Source of the DNA: Gammaproteobacteria bacterium | Lineage (GTDB): Bacteria; Pseudomonadota; Gammaproteobacteria; UBA9339 | Length of the DNA stretch: 16,747 bases | Assembly (NCBI GenBank): GCA_018814965.1 | Contig: JAHIYS010000157.1 | Coordinates: 1-16,747 of the forward strand | Direction: 5' to 3' | Shown here: piece after piece, positions 1-7,416 of the stretch | How the letters are laid out: the number at the start of each line of letters is the position of its first letter | How positions within the stretch are numbered: the stretch's first letter is position 1 | The notes under the pieces: model-generated | What the model saw: the letters and a program-made list of their open reading frames with translations, nothing else | Database searches by the model: none | What the model was told of the DNA's origin: nothing | Position numbers and translations under genes: made by a program

Positions 1-1
1 A

Positions 2-37
2 AAAGCTGTAAAAGCTAAAAGCAGAAAAAAGAAATAG
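2..37 (+). CDS. C-terminal tail of a Lys/Ala-rich protein (partial)
   Basis: The reading frame open from the window edge encodes a basic tail (AVKAKSRKKK preceded by K) and ends at TAG, 35-37. Such tails occur on RNase R, histone H1-like proteins and other nucleic-acid-binding proteins, but eleven residues cannot identify the family. The stop lies about 80 nt before ppsA on the same strand. Confidence 0.4.
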   Translation, partial: KAVKAKSRKKK

Positions 38-79
38 TTTTAAGCATAAGCTTTTATATTGATTTTTTTGCAACAAGTG

Positions 80-108
80 TTGACGTAAGGGATTGCTATT
101 TGAGATAT
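80..108 (+). promoter_or_regulatory. possible promoter of ppsA-rluD
   Basis: TTGACG (80-85) lies 17 nt upstream of a poor -10 match, AGATAT (103-108). If this pair is used, transcription would begin almost at the ppsA ATG (116), giving a leaderless or nearly leaderless message. No clear Shine-Dalgarno precedes that ATG, which is compatible with this. The -10 is weak, so this is tentative. Confidence 0.3.
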
Positions 109-115
109 CATAAAT

Positions 116-2476
116 ATGGAAAATACTATTCGACACGTCATAAAATTACACCAACTAGGCATGAAAGATATAGGCCTAGTTGGTGGGAAGAATGCTTCCC
201 TTGGCGAGATGATACAAAATCTCGCCAAGTTATCTGTTAAAGTACCTCCTGGATTTGCCACCTCTACGGCAGCATATCAAGAATTCCTAGATAAAAATCA
301 GATAAGCAACCAAATATACACCAAACTTAAAGATCTTGACCCACATGATCTAAAAAACTTAAAAAAAACTAGCGGCGAAATAAGAAAACTGATCCTTTCG
401 TCAAAATTTAGCCCTGAATTTATTGCTGCGGTAACCAAAGAATATAATCTTCTGGCTAAAAAAAAATCCCTCTCTTTTGCGGTAAGATCTTCAGCCACCG
501 CAGAAGACCTACCAGAGGCATCTTTTGCTGGCCAACATGACTCTTTTTTAAATGTCAGCGGCATAAAAAATATATTACGGGCAATTAAAAAAGTTTATGC
601 CTCCCTTTTTAATCAACGGGCAATTATTTATCGCATACAAAATAACTTCCCTCATGATAAAGTATTAGCATCAGCCGGAATTCAAGTTATGGTTAGGAGT
701 GATTGCGGATCAAGCGGTGTGATGTTTACTCTCGATACAGAAACCGGATTTGATAAGATAGTATTTATTAATGCTTCTTGGGGACTAGGAGAGTCAATAG
801 TCCAGGGAATAGTTAACCCTGATGAATTTTATGTCTATAAGCCTAGTATCGCTTTAAACAAACCAGCAATTTTACAGCGTAATTTAGGCAGTAAAGCCTC
901 CAAAATTATATATGGAAAGGGATCTAAAATAACAAAGTCCATAAAAACCACTGCACCTGAGCAAAAAAAGTTTTGCATTGATGATCTGACAGTCACCAAA
1001 CTTGCACGTTTTGCTGCCACTATAGAAAATCATTATAAAAAACCGATGGACATAGAGTGGGCGCAAGATGGCAAGACTAAAGAAATCTACATTGTTCAAT
1101 CACGCCCTGAGACTGTACGCAGTCAAGAACAACACCAAATCATAGAAAGATTTCACTTAAAAAAGACCGGTCAAATTATTACCAAAGGCCATAGTATCGG
1201 CCAAAAAATTGGACAAGGAAAGGCTTGTATCATTACTAATCCTAAACAGATGCGTTTGATGCAACCAGGGCAGGTTCTTGTTGCCGACATGACAGATCCT
1301 GACTGGGAACCCATAATGAAGATTGCAAAAGCTATAGTTACCAACCGTGGTGGGAGAACTTGCCACGCTGCAATTGTTGCTCGTGAACTTGGTATTCCAG
1401 CAGTGGTCGGCTGTAATGATGCTACAACAAAAATAAAACAACATGAACCAATCACTGTTTCATGCGCTAGCGGAGATTTGGGACTAATTTACAGAGGCAT
1501 TTTGCCTGTAAAAGTTGAACATATCAAAGTTGCGAAGTTATCAAAATTACCGGTCAAACTATGTATGAACTTGGCTGATCCAAGCAAAGCTTTCTCCTAT
1601 CAATGCCTACCTAATGATGGCGTAGGATTGGTTAGAATTGAATTTATTATCAATAGTAATATTGGGATTCACCCCAAAGCTCTGCTTCAACTTAAAAACT
1701 TAGCCCCCAAACTTAGACAACAAATAAAAACTCGAACCGCTGCGTATCCAAACCCAGTAGAATTTTACATTGAAAAATTAAGAGAAGGAATTGCAACTAT
1801 TTCCGCTGCATTTTTCCCAAAACCCGTAATAGTTCGTTTTTCTGACTTCAAATCTAATGAATATGCCAATTTGTTGGGTGGCAGCGACTTTGAACCTCAA
1901 GAAGAAAACCCTATGATTGGTTTTCGAGGAGGATCACGCTATCTTTCAAAAGAGTTTGCTGATTGTTTTGCCTTAGAATGTGAAGCTATTAAAAGAATAC
2001 TGGCTATGGGACTTACCAATACTCAAGTTATGCTACCTTTTGTGCGAACTGTTGAAGAAGCAAAACATCTAATCAAACTACTAGAAAAAAATGGCCTAAA
2101 ACGTGGCAAAAATGGATTAAAAGTAATTTTGATGTGTGAGATTCCATCAAATGCATTACTTGCTGAAGATTTTTTGAAAATTTGTGATGGTTTTTCCATT
2201 GGCTCTAATGACTTAACTCAGCTAACTTTAGGCCTTGATCGTGACTCTAGCTTAGTTGCGCATCTTTTTGATGAGCGCAATGAAGCAGTAAAAAAACTAA
2301 TACATCATGTAATTAAAGTTTGCAGAAAACAAAATAAATATATCGGGATTTGTGGCCAAGCGCCATCAGACTACCCAGACTTTGCCAAATGGTTATTGAA
2401 TGAAAAAATTGACGCTATTTCATTAACTCCTGACTCAATCATTGAAACATGGCTTTATCTTGCTAAAAACGTTTAA
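116..2476 (+). CDS. ppsA: phosphoenolpyruvate synthase
   Basis: PEP synthase (pyruvate, water dikinase) converts pyruvate + ATP + water to PEP + AMP + phosphate in the cytoplasm, allowing gluconeogenesis from three-carbon substrates. The 786 residues match the usual length of about 790. The N-terminal ATP/pyruvate-binding domain opens with the family signature LVGGKNASLGEM. The swivelling domain carries the phosphorylated histidine His417 in GGRTCHAAIVARELGIPAVVG. The C-terminal TIM barrel carries catalytic Cys746 in GICGQAPSDYP. The start at 116 matches the family N-terminus. The final A of the TAA stop is the first base of the rluD ATG, so the two genes are translationally coupled. No ppsR regulator is in view. 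The assignment is firm. Confidence 0.97.
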   Translation: MENTIRHVIKLHQLGMKDIGLVGGKNASLGEMIQNLAKLSVKVPPGFATSTAAYQEFLDKNQISNQIYTKLKDLDPHDLKNLKKTSGEIRKLILSSKFSPEFIAAVTKEYNLLAKKKSLSFAVRSSATAEDLPEASFAGQHDSFLNVSGIKNILRAIKKVYASLFNQRAIIYRIQNNFPHDKVLASAGIQVMVRSDCGSSGVMFTLDTETGFDKIVFINASWGLGESIVQGIVNPDEFYVYKPSIALNKPAILQRNLGSKASKIIYGKGSKITKSIKTTAPEQKKFCIDDLTVTKLARFAATIENHYKKPMDIEWAQDGKTKEIYIVQSRPETVRSQEQHQIIERFHLKKTGQIITKGHSIGQKIGQGKACIITNPKQMRLMQPGQVLVADMTDPDWEPIMKIAKAIVTNRGGRTCHAAIVARELGIPAVVGCNDATTKIKQHEPITVSCASGDLGLIYRGILPVKVEHIKVAKLSKLPVKLCMNLADPSKAFSYQCLPNDGVGLVRIEFIINSNIGIHPKALLQLKNLAPKLRQQIKTRTAAYPNPVEFYIEKLREGIATISAAFFPKPVIVRFSDFKSNEYANLLGGSDFEPQEENPMIGFRGGSRYLSKEFADCFALECEAIKRILAMGLTNTQVMLPFVRTVEEAKHLIKLLEKNGLKRGKNGLKVILMCEIPSNALLAEDFLKICDGFSIGSNDLTQLTLGLDRDSSLVAHLFDERNEAVKKLIHHVIKVCRKQNKYIGICGQAPSDYPDFAKWLLNEKIDAISLTPDSIIETWLYLAKNV

Positions 2477-3453
2477 TGAACAACAACTCTTCACACATAG
2501 AAATAACGAAAATCATTCCTGAAAACCTTGATCAAAAAAGACTGGATCTTGCTCTAAGCAATCTGCTACCAGAATACTCTCGTGCTCGTATTCAAACTTG
2601 GATTAAAGCCGGTTATGTGAAAGTTGATGGAAAATTATTACAATCCAAAGACAAAATATCAGCCAATCAAAATATTAGCATTAATGCCGTCATAGCCGAT
2701 ATTGGCCAAGCCCAGCCACAATCAATTGCTCTTGATATTGTATATGACGACCAAGATATTATTGTAATTAACAAACCACCAGGACTAGTTACTCATCCAG
2801 GAGCTGGTAATACAAATAATACCTTACTCAATGCTCTTCTTTACCATTACCCTGAATTATCTAAACTCCCTCGAGCTGGCATCATTCACCGTCTAGATAA
2901 AGACACCTCAGGACTAATGGTTGTAACACGCAACCTTATATCTCACAATAAACTCACTTGTGCCCTCCAAAAAAGAGAGATCACAAGAGAATATGAAGCA
3001 ATTGTAAACGGCAGACTGGTTGCCGGCGGTACAGTAGATGCTCCAATTGGACGCCATCAAGTTAAACGCACCCACATGGCAGTAAAATCAAATGGTAAGC
3101 CGGCAATAACCCATTACAGAATAATTAAACAATTCAGCATGCATACCCATATTAGTGTACTTCTAGAAACCGGACGCACTCACCAAATTCGTGTGCATAT
3201 GGCGCATATTGGGCACCCCGTAACTGGTGATCCCAACTATAGCAAAACCAATACAATATCAGAAAAACTCCATCCCACCCTACGTCAAAAATTAGAACCA
3301 TTTAAACGTCAAGCACTACACGCACGCCGTCTAGAGCTACAACACCCTACGACCGAAAATTTAGTCTCATGGGAAGCAAAACCGCCAAAAGATTTTGAAG
3401 AACTATTAAAGACTTTGACGAAATATGATGGGCCTGTTGCAATAGGAATTTAA
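2476..3453 (+). CDS. rluD: 23S rRNA pseudouridine synthase, RluD/RluA family
   Basis: Cytoplasmic enzyme that isomerises uridine to pseudouridine in rRNA. In E. coli, RluD modifies helix 69 of 23S rRNA (U1911, U1915, U1917). The 325 residues comprise an N-terminal S4 RNA-binding domain (about 17-75) and an RluA-type catalytic domain (about 85-290). The catalytic aspartate is Asp141 in GIIHRLDKDTSGLMVV. The conserved ETGRTHQIRVHMAHIGHPVTGD motif region follows. The start overlaps the ppsA stop by one base (TAATG), with no strong ribosome binding site of its own, so expression probably depends on reinitiation after ppsA. RluD is preferred over RluC or RluA on length and on the partial linkage to pgeF further on, but family subtype is less certain than family. 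Confidence 0.93.
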   Translation: MNNNSSHIEITKIIPENLDQKRLDLALSNLLPEYSRARIQTWIKAGYVKVDGKLLQSKDKISANQNISINAVIADIGQAQPQSIALDIVYDDQDIIVINKPPGLVTHPGAGNTNNTLLNALLYHYPELSKLPRAGIIHRLDKDTSGLMVVTRNLISHNKLTCALQKREITREYEAIVNGRLVAGGTVDAPIGRHQVKRTHMAVKSNGKPAITHYRIIKQFSMHTHISVLLETGRTHQIRVHMAHIGHPVTGDPNYSKTNTISEKLHPTLRQKLEPFKRQALHARRLELQHPTTENLVSWEAKPPKDFEELLKTLTKYDGPVAIGI

Positions 3454-3490
3454 TTAAGATAACAAAATTATGCTTCGAAGAAGCAAAATA

Positions 3491-3544
3491 TACACACCCA
3501 GCCTTAGCCGCACGCTGTTTGTGCGGCGTAGGGCTGGGTGTGTA
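3491..3544 (+). repeat. long, nearly perfect hairpin downstream of rluD
   Basis: The outer arm TACACACCCAGCC (3491-3503) pairs with its exact complement at 3532-3544. Inside, T-T-A pairs with G-T-A with one bulged G. The inner stem GCCGCAC/GTGCGGC (3508-3514 and 3521-3527) closes a 6-nt loop. In total about 23 base pairs carry one bulge and one G-T wobble. No T-tract follows on the plus strand, so it is not a classical terminator. It is far more GC-rich than its surroundings and may be a REP/MITE-like element or a 3'-end stabiliser for the ppsA-rluD message. Confidence 0.7.
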
Positions 3545-3811
3545 AAGATTGAATTATAAGCTCGTAGAGCGAAATAGATTGCTGAGAAAAAATCCAAACT
3601 AATGAATTTTATTTCGCTTCGGGCTAGGATTCGTTCTACATTGGGCCACCCAGTTCTGCGTCGCAAAAAACGCGACTTAACCTGGGCTGTTATATCTATC
3701 CCTTTGGGCTTGAATTTATTTTGTGCTCACTATCAACCAAAACTCTTACTTCGTAAGCTCGTGATGACAATTTTTGTTCAGACTTCAGCATCCCCACAAC
3801 TTGAAAACACC

Positions 3812-3841
3812 TTGCAATCAATACTTCATATGCTTTATCAT
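3812..3841 (+). promoter_or_regulatory. probable promoter of the ferritin-like gene
   Basis: TTGCAA (3812-3817) and TATCAT (3836-3841) are separated by 18 nt. Both are close to the sigma-70 consensus, and they lie about 30 nt upstream of the Shine-Dalgarno AAGGAG at 3871-3876. No Fur-box-like palindrome was evident. Confidence 0.45.
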
Positions 3842-3882
3842 TACCAATTGTAAGTAACCTAAAATCAAATAAGGAGATGTAT

Positions 3883-4323
3883 ATGGAAAACATTAAAGTT
3901 GAATTAGTTGAAATGCTAAATCAAGCCCTTAGATTAGAACATGCCGCACGAATTCAATATTTAGCCCATGCAGAACAAATATCCGGACTAAATTCTGAAG
4001 CAATCATAGAGCGCCTACAAGAGCTTGCTGGCGATGAGGCCAAACATGAAGAAAAATTCCGTAAATTGATCGCTAGCTATCTTGGCGGTGTCCCATGCAT
4101 GGAGATGGCAGCCACTCATCCAGGTAAAGATATCAAATCAATCCTAGACATAAACCTCCATGATGAAAAAACAGCGATAGATTTTTATAAAACTATCTAT
4201 AAGAAGGTTATGGACAACAAAGACAAACTACCATATGAGTTTGAAACCTTAGAACATGAATTACGCCATATTATACTCGACGAACAAGAGCATGTTACTG
4301 AATTAAAGACTCTTATTGGATAA
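3883..4323 (+). CDS. ferritin-like diiron protein (bacterioferritin/Dps-type fold)
   Basis: Small four-helix-bundle protein with a ferroxidase-type diiron site, likely involved in iron storage or peroxide protection in the cytoplasm. From the ATG at 3883 it has 146 residues. Candidate iron ligands are Glu19 in RLEHAARIQY, Glu52 and His55 (EAKH), Glu95 in HDEKTAIDFY, and Glu134 and His137 in DEQEH, the usual E...ExxH...E...ExxH pattern. An in-frame ATG at 3877 touches the AAGGAG (3871-3876) and is too close to it. The ATG at 3883, 6 nt from it, is the better start. The last helix ends in TELKTLIG, without the extended C-terminus of classic heme bacterioferritin, and I cannot tell whether it forms a cage. 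A duplicated terminator-like hairpin follows the stop. Confidence 0.85.
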   Translation: MENIKVELVEMLNQALRLEHAARIQYLAHAEQISGLNSEAIIERLQELAGDEAKHEEKFRKLIASYLGGVPCMEMAATHPGKDIKSILDINLHDEKTAIDFYKTIYKKVMDNKDKLPYEFETLEHELRHIILDEQEHVTELKTLIG

Positions 4324-4329
4324 TATGCA

Positions 4330-4375
4330 GATAAAGGGGTCAGACACCAGCGTTACGATCTAGCCCCTTTTATCT
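4330..4375. terminator. bidirectional terminator-like hairpin, copy 1
   Basis: AGATAAAGGGG (4330-4340 region) pairs with CCCCTTTTATCT (4364-4375) with one bulged T, around a loop of about 24 nt. It sits between the convergent ferritin-like gene and tadA, so a shared terminator role is natural. The pyrimidine-rich TTTTATCTCTTATCTTT run follows on the plus strand. Confidence 0.5.
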
Positions 4376-4389
4376 CTTATCTTTAAGCA

Positions 4390-4435
4390 GATAAAGGGGT
4401 CAGACACCAGCGTTACGATCTAGCCCCTTTTATCT
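4390..4435. terminator. bidirectional terminator-like hairpin, copy 2 (overlaps the tadA 3' end)
   Basis: Identical to the hairpin at 4330-4375 because of the 60-bp duplication. The right arm overlaps the tadA stop codon at 4430-4432, so in this copy the arm is partly coding. Before the duplication, this single hairpin probably served both convergent genes. Confidence 0.45.
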
Positions 4436-4891
4436 CTTATCTTTAAAAAAATCTGATAATATCTTTCCGCACTCAGAGGCCAAAATTCCTCCACTAAATT
4501 CAATTCTATGATTCAATTTTTTTTCACTTAAAACATTAAAAACACTAACAACAGCACCCGCCTTGGGATCAGAGGCTCCAAACACGAGACGATCAATTCT
4601 AGCATGCAACATAGCGCCAACACACATAACACATGGCTCCAAAGTAACATATAGCGTTACACCAGGAAGACGGTAATTATCTAATTTTTTGGCAGCATCT
4701 CTTAATGCAATGATTTCAGCATGCGCTGTAGGATCTGTAGCACTAATAGGACAATTAAACCCCTCCCCTATAATTTCGTTGTTTATCACCACAACCGCTC
4801 CAACTGGAACCTCTCCAAAAGATTGAGCTCTTTGAGAAAGAAAAAGCGCCTGCTGCATAAAAAAAACATCTTGAGAATTGTTGTCTATCAT
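4430..4891 (-). CDS. tadA: tRNA(adenine-34) deaminase
   Basis: Zinc-dependent deaminase that converts A34 of tRNA-Arg(ACG) to inosine, enabling wobble reading of CGN codons. The 153 residues are the usual length. The zinc site is clear: His57 with catalytic Glu59 in TAHAEIIALRDA, and Cys87 and Cys90 in LEPCVMCVGAMLHARI. The FGxxDPKAGAV-type stretch (FGASDPKAGAVVSVFNVL) is typical of TadA and separates it from cytidine or guanine deaminases. The start follows the GNAT stop by 29 nt on the same strand, suggesting a two-gene operon. Its 3' end lies in the second copy of the tandem duplication. Confidence 0.96.
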   Translation of the reverse strand: MIDNNSQDVFFMQQALFLSQRAQSFGEVPVGAVVVINNEIIGEGFNCPISATDPTAHAEIIALRDAAKKLDNYRLPGVTLYVTLEPCVMCVGAMLHARIDRLVFGASDPKAGAVVSVFNVLSEKKLNHRIEFSGGILASECGKILSDFFKDKR

Positions 4892-4920
4892 ATAAACGAT
4901 CTTCCACTATCCAATAACCT

Positions 4921-5778
4921 TTATTGTTGGCTATAAACAGAAAATTCATGCAACGATCTAAACCCTAACTTTTTATACAAATATTGCCCTTGTTCACTGG
5001 CCGTAAGAACACCTATTGAATACCCTCTATTAATTCCCTCTTTAAGAGCTGCAATCATCATTTTCGTCCCCACTCCCTTCCCTCTTGCTTCGACAGAAGT
5101 TATAACATCCCAAACCCCAACAACGCCAGCAAAATAGAAAATGGCGCTAGTTGCTATCGGCTTATCATTTAAATAACCAACAAATAACTTGAGCAAGCTA
5201 TCATTGTTTAGGATTGTCTGACTAGTTTTATGGTAAAATGAACTAATTGCGTTGGCAACTTCTGGGACCAAATCTACTATTACTTTAATAAAATCATTTA
5301 GCTTCAATAAGGTATCGACATACTCAATAACTAATTCTGAAGATTTACCCTCTGGATCTTTTACCTGGCTCAATGATATCGCCATACCAAGCTCATGCTC
5401 AACTTTAGCTAGATTAGCTTCCTTTAGTCTTACTTCAAGATCTGCTGGCTCACAAGCAAACCCCGTCCACCAAGCAAAAGGGAGCTTCTGATCTTTAAAA
5501 GAATCAATTGCTCTCTTTATAGAATCAACCGCTGAGGATTTAGCAGCACAAATAATATTGAACATATCAGTCTGACAATAACTGTTGATAGTCAGAGCAT
5601 CTACACTAGTATTAACCATCATTTCAGGCGAATGACTAGCCAAATAAACAAATTTACCAATCATATTCCTGTCTAATGCTAACATCAGGCTATTATCATC
5701 ACTTTCATCAACCAACATAATATCCTGACCACCATATTCCAAATAAAAATTATTCCAACCATCTAATTTATTAACCAT
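4921..5778 (-). CDS. GNAT-family N-acetyltransferase, two-domain
   Basis: The 285-residue protein has a C-terminal GNAT acetyl-CoA-binding domain. Motif A is at about 229-245 (SVEARGKGVGTKMMIAAL, the R/QxxGxG/A loop), and the terminal YLYKKLGFRS signature is at about 267-275. The N-terminal half carries the PFAWWTGFACEPADLEVRL stretch found in a group of two-domain GNATs that act on small molecules or proteins of unknown identity. The substrate cannot be predicted. AAGGTGG lies just before the ATG. It is transcribed divergently from the CofE-like gene and probably together with tadA, 29 nt downstream. The pairing with tadA gives no clear functional clue. Confidence 0.85.
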   Translation of the reverse strand: MVNKLDGWNNFYLEYGGQDIMLVDESDDNSLMLALDRNMIGKFVYLASHSPEMMVNTSVDALTINSYCQTDMFNIICAAKSSAVDSIKRAIDSFKDQKLPFAWWTGFACEPADLEVRLKEANLAKVEHELGMAISLSQVKDPEGKSSELVIEYVDTLLKLNDFIKVIVDLVPEVANAISSFYHKTSQTILNNDSLLKLFVGYLNDKPIATSAIFYFAGVVGVWDVITSVEARGKGVGTKMMIAALKEGINRGYSIGVLTASEQGQYLYKKLGFRSLHEFSVYSQQ

Positions 5779-5820
5779 TAAGCCACCTTGTTCTTTAATT
5801 CAATAATAAATCTATACCTG

Positions 5821-5845
5821 CGATAAAATATACCCCTTTTTATCG
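5821..5845. promoter_or_regulatory. perfect 8-bp inverted repeat between divergent genes (possible operator)
   Basis: CGATAAAA (5821-5828) and TTTTATCG (5838-5845) are exact complements around a 9-nt centre. The element lies between divergently transcribed genes (starts at 5778 and 5883), so it cannot be a terminator for either. It overlaps the expected -35 region of the plus-strand promoter whose TATAAT is at 5862-5867. A regulator-binding site is plausible; no regulator gene is nearby. Confidence 0.35.
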
Positions 5846-5861
5846 TAGCAAAACTAAATTC

Positions 5862-5867
5862 TATAAT
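5862..5867 (+). promoter_or_regulatory. consensus -10 box upstream of the CofE-like gene
   Basis: TATAAT ends 15 nt before the ATG at 5883. The expected -35 region (TTTATC, 5839-5844) is poor. Transcription from here would leave a 5' leader of about 10 nt, and no Shine-Dalgarno is visible before the ATG. Confidence 0.35.
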
Positions 5868-5882
5868 ATAAAATTATTAACT

Positions 5883-6602
5883 ATGAAGATAACGACCATC
5901 AAAACACACAAAATAAAACCTAAAGAATCTATTTCAGACATTCTTGATACTTATATCACTAAATTAACCGAAAATTCAATAGTAGCAATTGCCAGTAAAA
6001 TCATCGGGATTAGTGAAAACCGCCTCGTTAGTAAAAATAAGAACAAAATTAACCTTATTAAAAAAGAATCAGATTTCTGCTTCGAACCGCCAAAAAAACA
6101 ACCGAACTTCTATTTAACCCTAAAAGATCATCGTTTGATTCCGAATGCTGGAATAGATGAATCAAATTGTGATGATTCCTATGTGCTACTTCCTAAAAAA
6201 CCGCAATTAACCGCTAAAAAAATCTGGGAACATCTACGCCAAAAACATCAAATTAAAAACCTAGGGGTTATTATCACCGATAGCAATATAACTCCACTTC
6301 GCTTAGGCGTAACCGGAATAACCATCGGCTGGTGCGGCTTTAATCCAATATATAACTATGTTGGGCAAAAAGATGTTTTTGGAGAAGATCTCAAAGTAAC
6401 CCAAATCAATTTGCTAGATAGCTTGGCAACAACAGCTACATTAGTAACCGGCGAAGGAAACGAACAAACGCCAATTGTAATAATGACCCAACTTCCTGAT
6501 AAAATTAATTTCAAAAATAAAGCTCCAACCAAAAAAGAGGAACGATCAATCTATATCACTCCTAAAGATGATCTATTTAGCACGGTAATATCATATGAAT
6601 AA
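5883..6602 (+). CDS. CofE-family gamma-glutamyl ligase (F420-0:glutamate ligase-like)
   Basis: The 239-residue protein resembles coenzyme F420-0:L-glutamate ligase (CofE/FbiB N-terminal domain), which adds gamma-linked glutamate using GTP. Visible family features are SIVAIASKIIGISENRLV (32-49), NAGID (88-92), IITDSNITPLRLGVTGITIG (130-149), GQKDVFGEDLKVTQ (161-174) and TGEGNEQTPIVI (189-200). No other F420 gene is in the window, and most proteobacteria lack F420. Standalone bacterial homologues are often annotated as putative folate-metabolism gamma-glutamate ligases, so the real acceptor could be folate or another cofactor. Its last 8 bases overlap pgeF, implying coupled translation. Family is well supported; substrate is unknown. 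Confidence 0.8.
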   Translation: MKITTIKTHKIKPKESISDILDTYITKLTENSIVAIASKIIGISENRLVSKNKNKINLIKKESDFCFEPPKKQPNFYLTLKDHRLIPNAGIDESNCDDSYVLLPKKPQLTAKKIWEHLRQKHQIKNLGVIITDSNITPLRLGVTGITIGWCGFNPIYNYVGQKDVFGEDLKVTQINLLDSLATTATLVTGEGNEQTPIVIMTQLPDKINFKNKAPTKKEERSIYITPKDDLFSTVISYE

Positions 6603-7332
6603 TTACATCAAACCCAACTGGCCGGCACCAAAAAATATTAGGGCATATACAACAACTCGAGCTGGCGGCGTAAGCAAACCACCATACGATAGCTTTAATT
6701 TAGCCTTACATACTGGCGATAACCCCCAAAAAGTTATAGCAAACCGCAATAAATTAATTCAAGAATTAAATCTAAACCAAGAGCCCTTTTGGCTAAAGCA
6801 AGAACACTCTAATATTGCAGTAAATATTGAAACAAACTCTCTACCAACCCCGGTGGTAGCAGATTCCTCGTTTAGTTGTACTGCTGGTAATGTATGTGTA
6901 GTTATGACCGCTGATTGCGTTCCAATCCTTGTTTGCGATCAAAATGGCACAATAGTCGCTGCAATCCATGCTGGCTGGAAAGGGATCGCTAATGGCATGA
7001 TCCAATCAACTATAAAAATGATGGGTATTGATCCATCCAAACTAATAGCGTGGCTAGGGCCGGCAATAGGTCCTGATGCTTTTGAAGTCAGCCAAGAGAT
7101 TTATGAGATCTTCTCGAAACAATTATCAGAAAACAGATCAGCATTTACTAAACATGGTAATAAATTTTTAGCAAACATCTATCTGCTTGCTACCAATGCA
7201 TTAAAAGATAATGGCGTATCTAAAGTATATGGTGGGGAATATTGCACTTTCACCCAAAAAGATCTGTTTTATTCATATCGTCGTAATGGAGAAAAAAGCG
7301 GAAGAATGGCTAGTTTGATCTGGCTTGAATGA
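6595..7332 (+). CDS. pgeF: peptidoglycan editing factor PgeF (YfiH, DUF152 / multicopper-like purine nucleoside phosphorylase family)
   Basis: Cytoplasmic protein of the YfiH family. In E. coli it prevents misincorporation of L-Ser into the UDP-MurNAc peptide, and family members also show purine nucleoside phosphorylase or adenosine deaminase activity. The 245 residues carry the metal triad His71 (KQEHS), Cys108 (TADCVPILV) and His125 (HAGWKGIANGM), plus the terminal LFYSYRRNGEKSGRMASLIW motif. Numbering agrees closely with E. coli YfiH. The start lies inside the last codons of the CofE-like gene (8-nt overlap). In many proteobacteria pgeF directly follows rluD; here about 3 kb intervene. Confidence 0.94.
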   Translation: MNNYIKPNWPAPKNIRAYTTTRAGGVSKPPYDSFNLALHTGDNPQKVIANRNKLIQELNLNQEPFWLKQEHSNIAVNIETNSLPTPVVADSSFSCTAGNVCVVMTADCVPILVCDQNGTIVAAIHAGWKGIANGMIQSTIKMMGIDPSKLIAWLGPAIGPDAFEVSQEIYEIFSKQLSENRSAFTKHGNKFLANIYLLATNALKDNGVSKVYGGEYCTFTQKDLFYSYRRNGEKSGRMASLIWLE

Positions 7333-7352
7333 GATTCGACCCGTGTTATAAT
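7325..7352 (+). promoter_or_regulatory. promoter of the cysteine-rich peptide gene
   Basis: TTGAAT (7325-7330) and a perfect TATAAT (7347-7352) are separated by 16 nt, overlapping the end of pgeF. A second perfect TATAAT at 7365-7370 lacks a convincing -35. This arrangement gives the small peptide gene at 7417 independent transcription, with a leader of about 55 nt. Confidence 0.5.
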
Positions 7353-7416
7353 ATTGAAGAGTTCTATAATTGTTGACTCAAATATCCCTAATTAAATTCA
7401 ATAAGGAAACAAATTT

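Larger units (their letters stand above)
3454..3882. other. gene-free spacer with several inverted repeats
   Basis: About 430 bp between rluD and the ferritin-like gene. Besides the hairpin at 3491-3544 it holds AGCGAAATA (3568-3576) facing TATTTCGCT (3610-3618). A nested pair follows: CCCAG (3649-3653)/CTGGG (3682-3686) enclosing GTCGC (3660-3664)/GCGAC (3672-3676). The open frames here (for example 3602-3853) show no family resemblance, have no ribosome binding site and carry the repeats within them, so I do not call a protein. The spacer may be a degenerate mobile element or a structured RNA region. The right end carries the promoter of the next gene. Confidence 0.5.
4327..4446. repeat. 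exact 60-bp tandem duplication (two copies)
   Basis: The 60-bp unit at 4327-4386 is repeated without any mismatch at 4387-4446. It begins GCAGATAAAGGGGTCAGACA and ends TTATCTTTAA. The second copy contains the last five codons and the stop of tadA (stop TAA at 4430-4432 on the minus strand). The first copy is therefore a duplicated tadA tail plus intergenic DNA. Perfect identity suggests a recent event or an assembly artefact. The AAAGGGGTCAGAC core resembles motifs I associate with REP-type (RAYT-linked) sequences, but this is only resemblance. Confidence 0.95.

Noticed and set aside
3491..3544. Rho-independent terminator for rluD
   Set aside because: The stem is excellent but no T-tract follows on the plus strand; kept as a structural repeat instead.
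3602..3853. Open frame of 83 codons between rluD and the ferritin-like gene
   Set aside because: No ribosome binding site or recognisable domain, and it runs through the inverted repeats and the promoter of the next gene.
5883..6602. Evidence of an F420 cofactor pathway
   Set aside because: Only the ligase homologue is present; no biosynthetic partner or F420-dependent enzyme is in the window.
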